A DNA stretch of 64,000 bases from CALKJU01 sp046349355 (GCA_046349355.1 JAXMCM010000014.1:248001-312000), one strand, 5' to 3'; shown: positions 1 through 9,039, counted from the stretch's first letter. Notes: generated from the letters alone by a model not told the origin. Numbers and translations are program-made.

Positions 1-71
1 GCAGATGGGCTAGAACCGTCGCGGTCCCGCCTCGGCGACCCTCGACGCACGCCGGTGCCCCGGGAGACAAC

Positions 72-841
72 ATGACGGACGCGGCCGCAGCACGGGCGCC
101 CGCCGGGGCCCGCAGCTTTCCCTTTCAGATCCGTGGCTCGCTGCAGACGCTGCTGTCGCTGCGCCTGATGCGCCTCGACGATCCCGACTTCTTCCGGCTG
201 CTGCTCGACAAGATCGCCCACAGTCCGGACTTCTTCCGCTCGGCCCCAATCGTCATCGACGTCGGCCCGGTCGCCGACCAGGCGCCGCTCGACCTCGCCA
301 CCTTCGCCGCCGAGCTGCGCGACAACCGCCTGGTCCCGGTCGGCATCCAGAACGGCACGGCCGCGTGGAACGAGGCGGCGGCCGAGGCGGGGCTCGCGGT
401 CATGGGCGCCGGCGGCAGCGCGCCCACCGGCGGCACCGCCCAGCGCCCGCCGCAGCAGCCGCCGCCCCGCGACCGCCGCGCCCCAGGCGCGCAGGCCCAG
501 GCGCAGCGCCGCACCACCGGGCTGGTCGTCACCGAGCCGGTGCGCAGCGGCCAGCAGGTGTTCTGCCCGGACGGCGACATCGTCGTGCTGGCCCCGGTGG
601 GCCATGGTGCGGAGGTCGCCGCCGCCGGCCACGTCCACATCTACGGCCCTTGCGCGGCCGCGCCTTCGCCGGAGTGGACGGCGACCATCGTGCCATGATC
701 TTCTGCGAGCAGCTCAACGCCGAGCTGCTGTCCATCGCGGGCGTCTACCTGGTCGCCGACGAGCTCGACCGGGAGACCCTGGGGCGGCGCGCACGGGTCA
801 GCAGCTCAGGCGACCGGCTGGTCGTCACCACCGTCTCCTGA
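72..841 (+). CDS. minC: Septum site-determining protein MinC (apparent frameshift)
   Basis: MinC inhibits FtsZ assembly away from midcell and is brought to the membrane by MinD. The N-terminal domain (residues 10-110) starts with FPFQIRGS and includes VGIQNG. A Pro/Gln/Ala-rich linker follows, then the C-terminal beta-helix domain from about residue 150 (VRSGQQVFCPDGDIVVL, then HVHIYGP). After HVHIYGP the frame breaks and would stop at 698. The expected LRGRAFAGVDGD and IFCEQLNAELLSIAGVYL continue one frame over to a stop at 841. One missing C in the CCC run at 647-649 explains this. The ATG has GGGAG upstream. It is first of minCDE, 47 nt before minD. The frameshift is probably a sequence error. 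Confidence 0.93.
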
Positions 842-888
842 TCGTTCCGGCGGTCGGCGCGGCGTCATTCGAGCCCGGGAGGTTCTCG

Positions 889-1704
889 TTGTCCAAGGTC
901 ATCGTCGTCACGTCGGGCAAGGGCGGGGTCGGCAAGACCACGAGCGCCGCCGCGCTCGGCACCGGGCTGGCGCTGCGCGGCAAGAAGACGGTCATCGTCG
1001 ACTTCGACATCGGCCTGCGCAACCTCGACCTGATCATGGGCGTCGAGCGCCGCGTCGTGTTCGACTTCGTCAACGTGATCAACGACGGCGTCCGGCTCAA
1101 CCAGGCGCTCATCAAGGACAAGCGGGTCGAGAACCTGCAGATCCTCCCGGCCTCGCAGACCAAGGACAAGGACGCGCTCACCACCGAGGGCGTCGCCAAG
1201 GTCATCGAGGAGCTGCGCAAGGAGTTCGACTACGTCATCTGCGACAGCCCGGCCGGCATCGAGCGCGGCGCCACCATGGCGCTCTACTTCGCCGACGAGG
1301 CCGTCGTCGTCACCAACCCGGAAGTCTCCTCGGTCCGCGACAGCGACCGGATCATCGGCATCATCAGCAGCAAGTCCAAGCGCGCCGAGAGTGGCGGCGA
1401 GCCGGTCAAGCAGCACCTCCTGCTCACCCGCTACGACCCCGACCGGGTGGTCAAGGGCGAGATGATGAAGGTCGAGGACGTGCTGGAGATCCTGGCGATC
1501 CCGCTGCTCGGCGTGATCCCGCAGGACGACGCCGTCCTCCACTCGAGCAACGTCGGCATGCCGGTGACGCTGGACAACAAGTCCAGGGCCGCCCAGGCCT
1601 ACCTCGACGCCGTCGACCGGCTGCTCGGCGAGACCCGCGAGATGCGCTTCACGACCCCGCCCAAGCGCGGCCTGTTCTATTGGCTGGGCCGGAGGAGCGC
1701 GTGA
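889..1704 (+). CDS. minD: Septum site-determining ATPase MinD
   Basis: MinD is the membrane-cycling ParA/MinD-type ATPase that recruits MinC and is released by MinE. The deviant Walker A motif GKGGVGKTT lies near the N-terminus, followed by DFDIGLRNLDLIMG. YVICDSPAGIERGA forms the Walker B region. The C-terminal KRGLFYWLGRR is a short amphipathic membrane-targeting helix. The protein is 271 residues, the usual family length. I chose the TTG at 889 because GGGAGG at 877-882 sits six bases upstream and the N-terminus SKVIVVTSGKGG matches the family. No ATG is available there. The gene overlaps minE. Confidence 0.97.
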   Translation: MSKVIVVTSGKGGVGKTTSAAALGTGLALRGKKTVIVDFDIGLRNLDLIMGVERRVVFDFVNVINDGVRLNQALIKDKRVENLQILPASQTKDKDALTTEGVAKVIEELRKEFDYVICDSPAGIERGATMALYFADEAVVVTNPEVSSVRDSDRIIGIISSKSKRAESGGEPVKQHLLLTRYDPDRVVKGEMMKVEDVLEILAIPLLGVIPQDDAVLHSSNVGMPVTLDNKSRAAQAYLDAVDRLLGETREMRFTTPPKRGLFYWLGRRSA

Positions 1705-1976
1705 GGTTCCTCGATTTCTTCCGGCTCAACCGGCCGAAGGTCAGCACCGCCGACACCGCCAAGCAGCGGCTCTCGCTGATCATCGCCCACGAGCGCCACA
1801 CCGGCGGTCCGGACTTCCTGCCGCTCCTGCAGAAGGAGCTGATCGAGGTCATCCGCAAATATGTCGAGATCGACCCGAGCAAGGTGAAGTTCGGGATGGA
1901 GAAGGGCGACGGCATGTCGGTGCTCGAGGTCAACATCGAGCTCCCGACCGGCTCCGGCGGGCGCATCGCCGTCTGA
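1701..1976 (+). CDS. minE: Cell division topological specificity factor MinE
   Basis: MinE stimulates the MinD ATPase and drives Min oscillation. The 91-residue product begins with a membrane-binding LDFF-like segment (VRFLDFFRLNR). The MinD-binding stretch TAKQRLSLIIAHER follows, then the topological specificity domain with LLQKELIEVIRKYVEID. The GTG at 1701 overlaps the minD stop (GTGA) and has GGAGGAG at 1691-1697. A TTG at 1680 in the same frame would add seven residues but lacks a better ribosome site. Translation is probably coupled to minD. Confidence 0.95.
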   Translation: MRFLDFFRLNRPKVSTADTAKQRLSLIIAHERHTGGPDFLPLLQKELIEVIRKYVEIDPSKVKFGMEKGDGMSVLEVNIELPTGSGGRIAV

Positions 1977-2049
1977 ACGGCGCCCCTACGCGGGAGGCGA
2001 CGGCGCGCTATATCGGTTTCCTGGGTGCTCATCCTGCCCGAGGTGCCTC

Positions 2050-3033
2050 ATGCTGCGCCTTGCCGCCGTCGCCGTCCTCGCCGCCAGCCCGGTCCTCGCC
2101 GCGCCCGCCTCGGCCGCGTCGCCGGCCGAGATCCTGAAGGGGGTCGTCGGCATCAATGCCGAAGTGCCGCCGGATGCACGGACGGCGCGGACGCTCGGGC
2201 GTGAGCGCAGCGGCTCGGGCGTCGTCATCGACTCGGGCGGCCTCGTCCTCACCATCGGCTACCTCGTGCTCGAGGCCAGCGGCATCGACATCGTCGATGC
2301 CGGCGGCAATCACGTTCCGGGCGAGGTCGTCGGCTACGACCACGAGACCGGCTTCGGGCTCGTGCGCGCCACCGCCCCGCTCGACGCGGTGCCGGTCCGG
2401 CTGGGCGACAGCGCCGGCGTCGACGTCGGCGAGACCCTGCTCGTGGTCAGCAATGCCGGCGCGGTCGGCGCCATCCAGGCGAAGCTGGCCGATCGCCGCG
2501 AGTTCGCCGGCTACTGGGAGTACCTGCTCGACGACGCGCTGTTCACGATGCCGGCCTACGAGGCCTTCGGCGGCGCCGCGCTCATCGATGCCGACGGCGA
2601 GCTGGTCGGCGTCGGCTCGCTGATGGTCGGCGATGCCGCCGGCGAGAACGTCCCGTCGGCCGGCAACATGTTCGTGCCGGTCGATCTCCTGAAGCCGCTG
2701 CTCGGCGACCTCATCGCCCTCGGCCAGCGCGGCGACCCGCCGCATCCGTGGATGGGCGTCTACGCGCAGGAGCATCGCGGCGCGGTCGTGGTGACCGGCG
2801 TGGCCGACGAGGGGCCGGCCGAGAAGGCCGGCCTGCAGGCCGGCGACGTCGTCGTCGCCGTTGGCGGCAAGCGCGTCACCGGCCTCGCCGAGTTCTACCG
2901 GCAGGTCTGGGCGGGCGGCGATGCCGGCGTCACCGTGCCGCTGCAGGTCCTGCGGCAGGGCAGCGTTGCGGTGACCCTGCCGGTGACGACCATTGACCGG
3001 ATGCGCTGGCTGCGGTTGGAGCAGAGTTTCTGA
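2050..3033 (+). CDS. Secreted HtrA-fold (S1C) protein with PDZ domain, catalytic triad lost
   Basis: The 327-residue product has a signal peptide (cleavage predicted after PASA, near residue 22), a trypsin-like double beta-barrel (about 30-230) and a C-terminal PDZ domain (about 235-320, with AEKAGLQAGDVVVAVGG). It aligns with the HtrA/DegP family. Where active members have the His of TNxHVV, this has LTIGYLVLEA. The TDLAV Asp region reads TGFGLV. The GNSGGP nucleophile region reads EAFGGAAL. All three catalytic positions therefore appear replaced. I infer a periplasmic non-proteolytic, chaperone-like or scaffold role. It follows minE by 73 nt and may be transcribed separately. Confidence 0.85.
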   Translation: MLRLAAVAVLAASPVLAAPASAASPAEILKGVVGINAEVPPDARTARTLGRERSGSGVVIDSGGLVLTIGYLVLEASGIDIVDAGGNHVPGEVVGYDHETGFGLVRATAPLDAVPVRLGDSAGVDVGETLLVVSNAGAVGAIQAKLADRREFAGYWEYLLDDALFTMPAYEAFGGAALIDADGELVGVGSLMVGDAAGENVPSAGNMFVPVDLLKPLLGDLIALGQRGDPPHPWMGVYAQEHRGAVVVTGVADEGPAEKAGLQAGDVVVAVGGKRVTGLAEFYRQVWAGGDAGVTVPLQVLRQGSVAVTLPVTTIDRMRWLRLEQSF

Positions 3034-3058
3034 CCCCCTGTCGCCCCGTGGAGCCCGG

Positions 3059-3523
3059 ATGCGCCCTGCCCTCGCCGTTGCCGTCGCCCTCCTCGCCGCC
3101 GCCCCGGCCCTGGCCGACGAGGTCGGCTCGTTCTCGAACGACTGGACCGGCAACGGCATCGTCATCGACGCCATCGGCGATCCCGAGGTCGAGGGGGTGA
3201 CCTGCCACCTCGCCCGCTTCGACCGCAGCCTCATCGACCGCGTGACGAAGGGCAACTGGTTCGAGGAGCCGTCCAACTCGGCGATCGCCTGCACGCAGAC
3301 CGGCCCGGTCGTCATCGGCGACATCGAGAAGGACAGCGAGGGCGAGGACGTGTTCAGCGAGCGCACCAGCCTGGTCTTCAAGTCGCTGCGCGTCCGCCGC
3401 ATCTGGGACGCCGCGCACGAGACGCTGATCTACGTCGCCTACAGCGCCCAGGTGAAGGACGCCTCGGCCAAGGTCGACATCAGCACCGTGCCGCTGCACG
3501 GCCAGAACGTGACCTGGAAGTAG
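3059..3523 (+). CDS. creA: CreA family periplasmic protein
   Basis: This 154-residue product begins with a clear signal peptide (LAVAVALLAAAPALA) and continues with EVGSFSNDWTGNGIVIDA and DPEVEGVTCHLAR. These are hallmarks of the CreA family, whose E. coli member is about the same length and has no settled biochemical function. The ATG at 3059 gives a proper signal sequence. An upstream in-frame start at 2993 would put a Cys-rich segment before it and overlap the previous gene. It converges on the next gene with six bases between stops. Confidence 0.88.
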   Translation: MRPALAVAVALLAAAPALADEVGSFSNDWTGNGIVIDAIGDPEVEGVTCHLARFDRSLIDRVTKGNWFEEPSNSAIACTQTGPVVIGDIEKDSEGEDVFSERTSLVFKSLRVRRIWDAAHETLIYVAYSAQVKDASAKVDISTVPLHGQNVTWK

Positions 3524-3529
3524 CGCGCC

Positions 3530-5203
3530 TCAGTCCGCCGCCGGCCGCTCGGCCGGCACACCCTCGAGGGGCCCTTCCAGCACCTCGTCGAGCGGCCCCA
3601 GCGGCTCCCACCGTCGCTCGCCTCGACCGAAGCGAAGGAGCCCGACCCTCCGGTCGTCGTCGCCGGCGAGCAGCAGCAGGCCTTCCTCGGCATCCTCGAC
3701 CCAGGCCAGCGGCTCGGGGAACGCCGGGTCCAGCGCCACCGCCTCGCCCTCGCCGCGCGGGTCGACGCACGCCGCCATGGGCCCCCGCTCGCCCTGCCAG
3801 GCGATCGCCGTCCGCCCGTCGCGGCAGGCCAGCGTGACGGGCGCCACCGGACCGCACGGCCCGAGCGGCCGCCGGATCACCCGGACGCGGCCGCTCCTCG
3901 CCACAGACGCGAGGCGCAGCGAGCCCTCCGGATCGCGGACGACCAGCATCGCCGAGCCGTCCGGCGACGCGGCGATCGCCGGCAGCGCCTCGGCGCGCAG
4001 GCCGGTTTCCTGCCAGCGCGGCCGGTCCTTGCGGGGACGCGGCAAGGCCGCCGTCAGGATCTCGCCGGCCTCCGACAATCCCGCGAGGATCAGGGTCCCG
4101 CCAGCCCGCGCCGCGCCGCACCGCCTCGAGCGGTGGCCCGTCCAGCGGTTCCCAGCGCCCGCGCTCCTCGCGGTGTCGGCGCGCCAGCCGGCCGTCGTCG
4201 CCCAGCATCAGGGCGAAGCGGCCGTCCTCGAAGCGCAGCCCGGCCGCCTTCTTGCCGCCGCCGACGTCGATGGCATGCGGCAGGAAGCCGACCCAGGGCG
4301 GCACCGGCAGCGGGCCCAGCGTCACCTTGCCGAAGGCGCTGAACGAGCCCTGCACGTTGTAGCGCAGCGCCCCCCAGGCGCTGTCGAAGCTGAACAGCCG
4401 GACCTGGCGGTTCAGGCTGCCGTCGACGTTGACCTTGCCCACGGCCGTGCTGAGGTCGGTGGTGGCCGTGCTCTTCTCGCGCGCCGGCTCCTCGAACTCG
4501 TCCGGCGGGTACATGCCGACCAGGCCGATGCCTTCCCAGGGCAGCGGATCGGCGTCGTCGTCCTGGCCCATCACCCAGATCCCGACCGTCTCCGGCGCCC
4601 GCTCGATCTGGGCGGGAAGCTCGGGAACGGGATGTCGATGTCGTCGCCGGAGCTGCGGTAGAGCTTGGCCGAGAAGCCCGGGCGGGCTGATGCGCGGCCC
4701 CGCGGCCGCGTGGCGTCGTAGAAGGCGGCGCTGAACAGCAGGTCGCCGCGGCTCGAATCGTCGCTGTCGTCGTAGAGGTGGATGCGGCTGATATCGATCG
4801 TCAGCATCTGCCGCCGGGTGGCGAAGGGACCGCGGGCGCGGACCTGGCCCTTGGCCTTGGGCTCGGCCGGGCTCTTGCGCGGCACCGAGATCCGGTACCA
4901 GTAGCGCCGCTCCTGCTCGAGGCCGAACACCGGCACGTCGTGCTCGGTGCTGGCGTTGCCGAACAGCTCGACATTGGTGGCGACGAGGTTCTCCGGTTCC
5001 ATGTCGAGGTCGATGGTGCCGGTGATCATCCGGAACACCTCGACCGTCGCCCACGTCGGCAGCAACGTGCGGAAGCGGACGCGCACCGCCGTGGGCGCGG
5101 TCTCGGCCTCGACGTTGACGATCGCCTGGGCGAGCGGCGCGTCGAACAGGTGCTGCCCGATCGCCTTGGCAATCCCGATGCGCACCCCGGCTGGCAGGCC
5201 CAT
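3530..5203 (-). CDS. Uncharacterised protein, about 550 residues (two apparent frameshifts)
   Basis: I do not recognise the family. The first 195 residues look beta-rich, with RYWYRISVPRKS and an Asp/Ser-rich DDSDDSSRGD. The middle has GIWVMGQDDDADPLPWEGIG and WGALRYNVQGSFSAFGKV. The last 180 residues resemble short propeller-like repeats, with RGRWEPLDGPPLE and ERRWEPLGPLDEVLEG similar to each other. The open frame breaks near 4622 (one base missing before AGCTTCCCGCC on the coding strand) and again around 4105-4125. Both pieces connect smoothly in neighbouring frames. There is no signal peptide. It is convergent with creA and followed by the phytoene synthase-like gene. Function unknown. 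Confidence 0.6.
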
Positions 5204-5289
5204 GGCGCTTCCTCCCGTGCGGGACAGGCGCGCCCGCTTGGCCGGAAAGGCTACGCCATCAGCGCCGCAGGCTCAACGCGCGCGCGATT

Positions 5290-6111
5290 TCATGCCCGGC
5301 CGAGGGCCGCCGCCAGCCACAGCCGGGCCGGCACCAGCGGACCGCGCGCCAGCCCGGCCGCCACGAAGGGGTCGTAGCCGGCACGGCGGATCTGCCGGAC
5401 ATGGTCGCGGGCGACCACCGCCGGCAGCAGCGCCGCGATCTGCTCGCGCGGGGCCGGGCTGCGCGGCTCCAGCAGCAGGCCCGCCCGCATGACCACGCGG
5501 CGGACCACGTCGGCGAGCCCGGCCGACATCCGCCGGGCGGCAAGCGCCTCGGCATCGACCGCCGCGGACGCCATCAGGTCGGACGGCAGCACCAGCCGCG
5601 ACTGGCGCGCATAGGCGGCGGCGGCGCGGACGAGGCCGACGAGGCCGAAGGCCGTGCCGGCCCGCCGCGCCGCCTCGACCAGGCGCGCGTCGGCACCCAG
5701 CAGCTTCGCCGTCAGCACCTGCAGCTGCCCGGCCGTGGCCGCGGCATAGCGCTCGAGCTGGTCGAGATTGTCGGGGGCCAGCGTCTCGAGATCGGCCTCG
5801 CGCGCATCGACCAGCGCCTCGAGGTCGGCGGCGGCGAGCCAGCCCCTGGCCAGCGGCCCGGCCAGGCCGACGGCGACCGGGTGGGCCCGCGGCCTGCCGG
5901 CAGCGGCGCCCTCGATGGTCTCGCGCCACCACTGGTAGCGGATGGCGCCGGTGATCGGCTGCGAGACGACCTCGGGGATCCGCGCCAGCTCGGCGTTGAG
6001 CAGGATCAGCGCCATCGCCGCGTCGCGGCGTTCCGCCGGCACGAACAGGGCGCAGAGCCAGCGGTCGGAGTCCTGCTCGCGCGCCTGTGCGGCGAGGTCC
6101 AGCCCGGGCAT
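5290..6111 (-). CDS. Squalene/phytoene synthase family protein (NDUFAF6-like)
   Basis: This 273-residue all-alpha protein has the trans-isoprenyl diphosphate synthase fold of the squalene/phytoene synthase family. Visible landmarks are DSDRWLCALFVPAE near residue 14, IRYQWWRETIEG near 62, DAREADLE near 108 and GLVGLVRAAAAY near 153. The DxxxD substrate motifs of true phytoene synthases are degenerate. The short length and RYQWWR segment resemble the mitochondrial complex I assembly factor NDUFAF6 and alphaproteobacterial relatives found beside secDF. No carotenoid genes are nearby, so an assembly role is as likely as isoprenoid synthesis. It is divergent from sodB. Confidence 0.75.
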   Translation of the reverse strand: MPGLDLAAQAREQDSDRWLCALFVPAERRDAAMALILLNAELARIPEVVSQPITGAIRYQWWRETIEGAAAGRPRAHPVAVGLAGPLARGWLAAADLEALVDAREADLETLAPDNLDQLERYAAATAGQLQVLTAKLLGADARLVEAARRAGTAFGLVGLVRAAAAYARQSRLVLPSDLMASAAVDAEALAARRMSAGLADVVRRVVMRAGLLLEPRSPAPREQIAALLPAVVARDHVRQIRRAGYDPFVAAGLARGPLVPARLWLAAALGRA

Positions 6112-6233
6112 CAGCGTACCGTCGCGGCGGCAGCGTCGAACGACGCTCGCCCGCCTTCCCTTGCCGCGGCCGAGGGCCTATCTAGCGGGTGCATCGACGC
6201 ACCGGCCGGCACCCACCATTGGCGAGGGATCCC

Positions 6234-6842
6234 ATGCCTTTCACCCTGCCCGACCTTCCCTACGCGCAGGACGCCCTGGCCCCGTACATGGGCCTCGAGA
6301 CGCTGCAGCTGCACCACGGCAAGCACCACCAGACCTACGTCACCAACCTGAACAACCTGATCGAGGGCACCGAGCTCGCCGGCAAGTCGCTGGAGGAGAT
6401 CGTCGTCGCCTCGGCCAAGGACCCGGCCAAGGTCGGCATCTTCAACAACGCCGGTCAGCACTGGAACCACAACCTGTTCTGGCGGGTGATGAAGAAGAAC
6501 GGCGGCGGCAAGCCGGGCGGCGAGCTGGCCAAGCGCATCGACCGTGACTTCGGCTCCTACGATGCCTTCGCCGAGCAGTTCAAGCAGGCCGGCGTCACCC
6601 AGTTCGGCTCGGGCTGGGCCTGGCTGTCGCTCGACGGCGACAAGCTCAAGGTCTCGAAGTCGCCGAACGGCTCCAACCCGCTGGTCGACGGCCTGCGCCC
6701 GATCCTCGGCATCGATGTCTGGGAGCACGCCTACTACCTCGACTACCGCAACCGCCGTCCCGACTACATCGCGGCCTTCCTGAACCACCTCGTGAACTGG
6801 GAAGAGGTCGAGGCCGAGCTGCACAAGGCAACCGGCGGCTGA
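6234..6842 (+). CDS. sodB: Superoxide dismutase, Fe type
   Basis: This 202-residue Fe/Mn-family superoxide dismutase converts superoxide to hydrogen peroxide and oxygen. The N-terminal hairpin is FTLPDLPYAQDALAPYM. The metal ligands lie in LHHGKHHQTYV, QHWNHNLFW and DVWEHAYYLDY. The Gln in NNAGQHWNH and GSGWAWLSL favour iron over manganese, since Mn enzymes normally have Gly at that place. The ATG at 6234 starts the canonical N-terminus. A start 45 bases upstream would add a non-family extension. There is no signal peptide, so it is cytoplasmic. A strong hairpin follows the stop. Confidence 0.97.
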   Translation: MPFTLPDLPYAQDALAPYMGLETLQLHHGKHHQTYVTNLNNLIEGTELAGKSLEEIVVASAKDPAKVGIFNNAGQHWNHNLFWRVMKKNGGGKPGGELAKRIDRDFGSYDAFAEQFKQAGVTQFGSGWAWLSLDGDKLKVSKSPNGSNPLVDGLRPILGIDVWEHAYYLDYRNRRPDYIAAFLNHLVNWEEVEAELHKATGG

Positions 6843-6849
6843 GCGTCCG

Positions 6850-6880
6850 GCCGGGTGCCGCCGTCGGAACGGCACCCGGC
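6850..6880 (+). terminator. Hairpin after sodB
   Basis: A perfect 11-bp inverted repeat (GCCGGGTGCCG at 6850-6860 and CGGCACCCGGC at 6870-6880) with a nine-base loop lies eight bases after the sodB stop. No T tract follows, so it may be a weak terminator or a 3' stabiliser of the sodB mRNA. Confidence 0.6.
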
Positions 6881-6904
6881 CGCCAAGCAAGGGGTTTGCA
6901 ACAC

Positions 6905-7663
6905 ATGCACGTCGGCGTCCGCGCCGTGGCCGCATCGGCCCTCCTGGCGCTTTCCCTGTCGGGCTGCGCGGCGACGACCACGGCTGTCGCCAAGCGCAAC
7001 CTCGACGTCCAGACGAAGATGACGGAAACGGTCTTCCTCGACCCGGTCCCGCCGGACGAGCGCACCGTCTACGTCGAGGTCCGCAACACCTCCGACAAGC
7101 CCGAGCTCGACCTCGCCACGCCGATCCGCCAGCGCATCGCCGCCAACGGCTACACCCTCGTCGACAACCCGCGCGAGGCGACCTTCGTCCTGCAGGCCAA
7201 CGTGCTGCAGGCCGGCCGCAGCTCGGAGACGGCGACCGAGGCCGCCTACAATGGCGGTTTCGGCGGCGGCCTGATCGGCGGCGCCGCCGGTGCGGCAGTC
7301 GGCTACGGCATCGGCCGCGCCGGCGGCGGCAACGACATCCTGCTCGGTGCCGCCGGCGCCCTGGCCGGGGCGGCCATCGAGGGGATCAGCGGCGCCCTCG
7401 TCCAGGACGTCACCTACAGCATCATCACCGACGTCCAGATCTCCGAGCGCGCCCCGGCCGGCGAGGTCGTCACCCAGACCACCAGCGCCGACCTGAAGCA
7501 GGGCACCTCGGGCTCGCGCACGCAGACCAGCACGCGCACCACCAACCTGCAGACCCAGCGGACCCGGATCGTCAGCAGCGCCAACCAGGCCAATCTCGAC
7601 TGGCCCGACGCGGCACCGCAGCTGGTCGAGGGCATCACCCGCTCGGTCGGCGGGATCTTCTAG
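6905..7663 (+). CDS. traT: TraT-like outer membrane lipoprotein
   Basis: This 252-residue lipoprotein has a lipobox LSLSGC (Cys near residue 20). It follows the F-plasmid TraT family through its length: KRNLDVQTKMTETVFLDP, ERTVYVEVRNTSDKPE, a Gly/Ala-rich hydrophobic stretch (about 115-165), then VTYSIITDVQISERA and LKQGTSGSRTQTSTRT. TraT proteins are surface-exposed oligomers known for conjugal surface exclusion and serum resistance. No conjugation gene is near, so here it is probably an envelope protein of unknown role. The ATG at 6905 was chosen over a TTG at 6896. It is convergent with the Mth938-like gene, sharing CTAG. Confidence 0.9.
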   Translation: MHVGVRAVAASALLALSLSGCAATTTAVAKRNLDVQTKMTETVFLDPVPPDERTVYVEVRNTSDKPELDLATPIRQRIAANGYTLVDNPREATFVLQANVLQAGRSSETATEAAYNGGFGGGLIGGAAGAAVGYGIGRAGGGNDILLGAAGALAGAAIEGISGALVQDVTYSIITDVQISERAPAGEVVTQTTSADLKQGTSGSRTQTSTRTTNLQTQRTRIVSSANQANLDWPDAAPQLVEGITRSVGGIF

Positions 7664-8043
7664 GCGGCGGGCATCGCCAGGAGGGCGGCGGCGACCCGCC
7701 GGCCCTCCGCCAGCAGCACGTTGTAGGTCCGCGCCGCCGCCGGCGTCGTCATCCCGTCGATGACGATGCCCCACTGCCGCACCTCGGCGCGCAGCTTCGG
7801 ATCGACCAGGGCGAAGCCGGCGCCGGTTCCCAGCAGCAGCAGCTCGATCGCCGGCTGCGCCTCGCGCAGGCCGGCCAGCGACTCCGTCGTCACCTCGGCC
7901 AGTGCCGTCGCCGCCCAGGGCAGCGTGCGGTCGGGCATGACGAGGATCGAGCCGTCGTGGCGGACCCCGCTGACGGTGAAGCCGCCGGGCCGGTAGCTCT
8001 GCACGAGCTGCCGGCCCTCGGGGATGAGCGGCGTGACCTCCAA
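7660..8043 (-). CDS. Mth938-like domain protein (NDUFAF3-like)
   Basis: This 127-residue protein belongs to the Mth938/DUF498 family. It starts with PLIPEGRQLVQSYRPGGFTVSG, has LLLGTGAGFALVDPKLRAE in the middle, and ends with GMTTPAAARTYNVLLAEGRRVAAALL. The family includes the mitochondrial complex I assembly factor NDUFAF3 and is commonly encoded next to secDF in alphaproteobacteria. It starts seven bases after secF and is probably cotranscribed. Molecular function is not established. Confidence 0.88.
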   Translation of the reverse strand: MEVTPLIPEGRQLVQSYRPGGFTVSGVRHDGSILVMPDRTLPWAATALAEVTTESLAGLREAQPAIELLLLGTGAGFALVDPKLRAEVRQWGIVIDGMTTPAAARTYNVLLAEGRRVAAALLAMPAA

Positions 8044-8050
8044 GGGACGG

Positions 8051-9031
8051 TCAGGAGGAGGCGGGCTGCTTGCCGGTGGCCTTGGCGACGGCCTTGCCGG
8101 GCTCGCCCTTGGCCTCGCCCTTCGCCACCGTCGCCCGCAGGTTCATGTAGTAGAGCGCCGGCGAGGCGATGTAGATCGTCGAGTAGGTGCCGATCACCAC
8201 GCCCCAGATCATGATGATGGTGAAGCCGCGGATCACCTCGCCGCCGAAGATCCACAGGCCGATCAGGGCGAGCAGCGTGGTCAGCGAGGTCGCCAGGGTG
8301 CGGGCCAGGGTCTCGTTGACCGAGCGGTCGATCAGCTCGGCGATCGGCATCGCCTTGTAGCGGCGCAGGTTCTCGCGGACGCGGTCGAAGATCACGACGG
8401 TGTCGTTGAGCGAGTAGCCGACGATGGTCAGCACCGCGGCGATGCTGGTCAGGTTGAACTCGAGCCCGGTCAGCGCGTAGATGCCGATGGTCGCCGAGAC
8501 GTCGTGGATCAGCGACAGGATGGCGGCGATGCCGTACTGCCACTCGAACCGCACCCAGAGATAGACCAGCACGCCGCCGAGCGAGATCAGCACGGCCCAG
8601 ATGCCGTTGACCATCAGCTCCTCGCTGACGCGCGGGCCGACGAACTCCGCCCGCCGCCACTCGAGCCCCTCGCCGAGGGCCTGGTCGAGCGCCGTCTTGA
8701 CCTGCTCGACCGCCTCGCGCTGCGCCGCCTCGTCGCCCTCCTGCAGCTCGATGCGGATCATCACGTCGCGGTCGCTGCCGGCCTCCTGCAGCGAGACCTC
8801 GCCAAGGTCGAGGTTGCCCAGCGTCGAGCGCATCAGCGCCAGGTCGGCGACCTGCGGGGTGCGCACCTCGATCAGGTTGCCGCCGCGGAAGTCGATGCCG
8901 AGGTTGAGGCCGCGGACGGAGACGAGCGCGATCGTCGCCAGCAGCACGAACAGCGACCAGGCGAAGGCGATGTGGCGGTAGCGGAAGAAGGCGATCCGCG
9001 TGCCGTCGGGTACCAGCCGGAGACGGGCCAT
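8051..9031 (-). CDS. secF: Protein translocase subunit SecF
   Basis: SecF works with SecD and YajC to pull translocating proteins through SecYEG using proton motive force. The 326-residue protein has one N-terminal membrane helix (about 20-40), the periplasmic domain starting with GLNLGIDFRGGNLIEVRT, and five C-terminal helices. Typical SecF stretches are LEFNLTSIAAVLTIVGYSLNDTVVIFDRVREN and SVNETLARTLATSLTTLLAL. A Lys-rich tail follows. It lies eight bases after secD in the yajC-secD-secF operon. The ATG at 9031 begins the protein. Confidence 0.97.
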   Translation of the reverse strand: MARLRLVPDGTRIAFFRYRHIAFAWSLFVLLATIALVSVRGLNLGIDFRGGNLIEVRTPQVADLALMRSTLGNLDLGEVSLQEAGSDRDVMIRIELQEGDEAAQREAVEQVKTALDQALGEGLEWRRAEFVGPRVSEELMVNGIWAVLISLGGVLVYLWVRFEWQYGIAAILSLIHDVSATIGIYALTGLEFNLTSIAAVLTIVGYSLNDTVVIFDRVRENLRRYKAMPIAELIDRSVNETLARTLATSLTTLLALIGLWIFGGEVIRGFTIIMIWGVVIGTYSTIYIASPALYYMNLRATVAKGEAKGEPGKAVAKATGKQPASS

Positions 9032-9039
9032 GGACAGCC

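Noticed and set aside
5290..6111. A carotenoid or hopanoid biosynthesis gene
   Set aside because: The Asp-rich substrate motifs are degenerate and no partner genes (desaturase, cyclase, crtE) are present.
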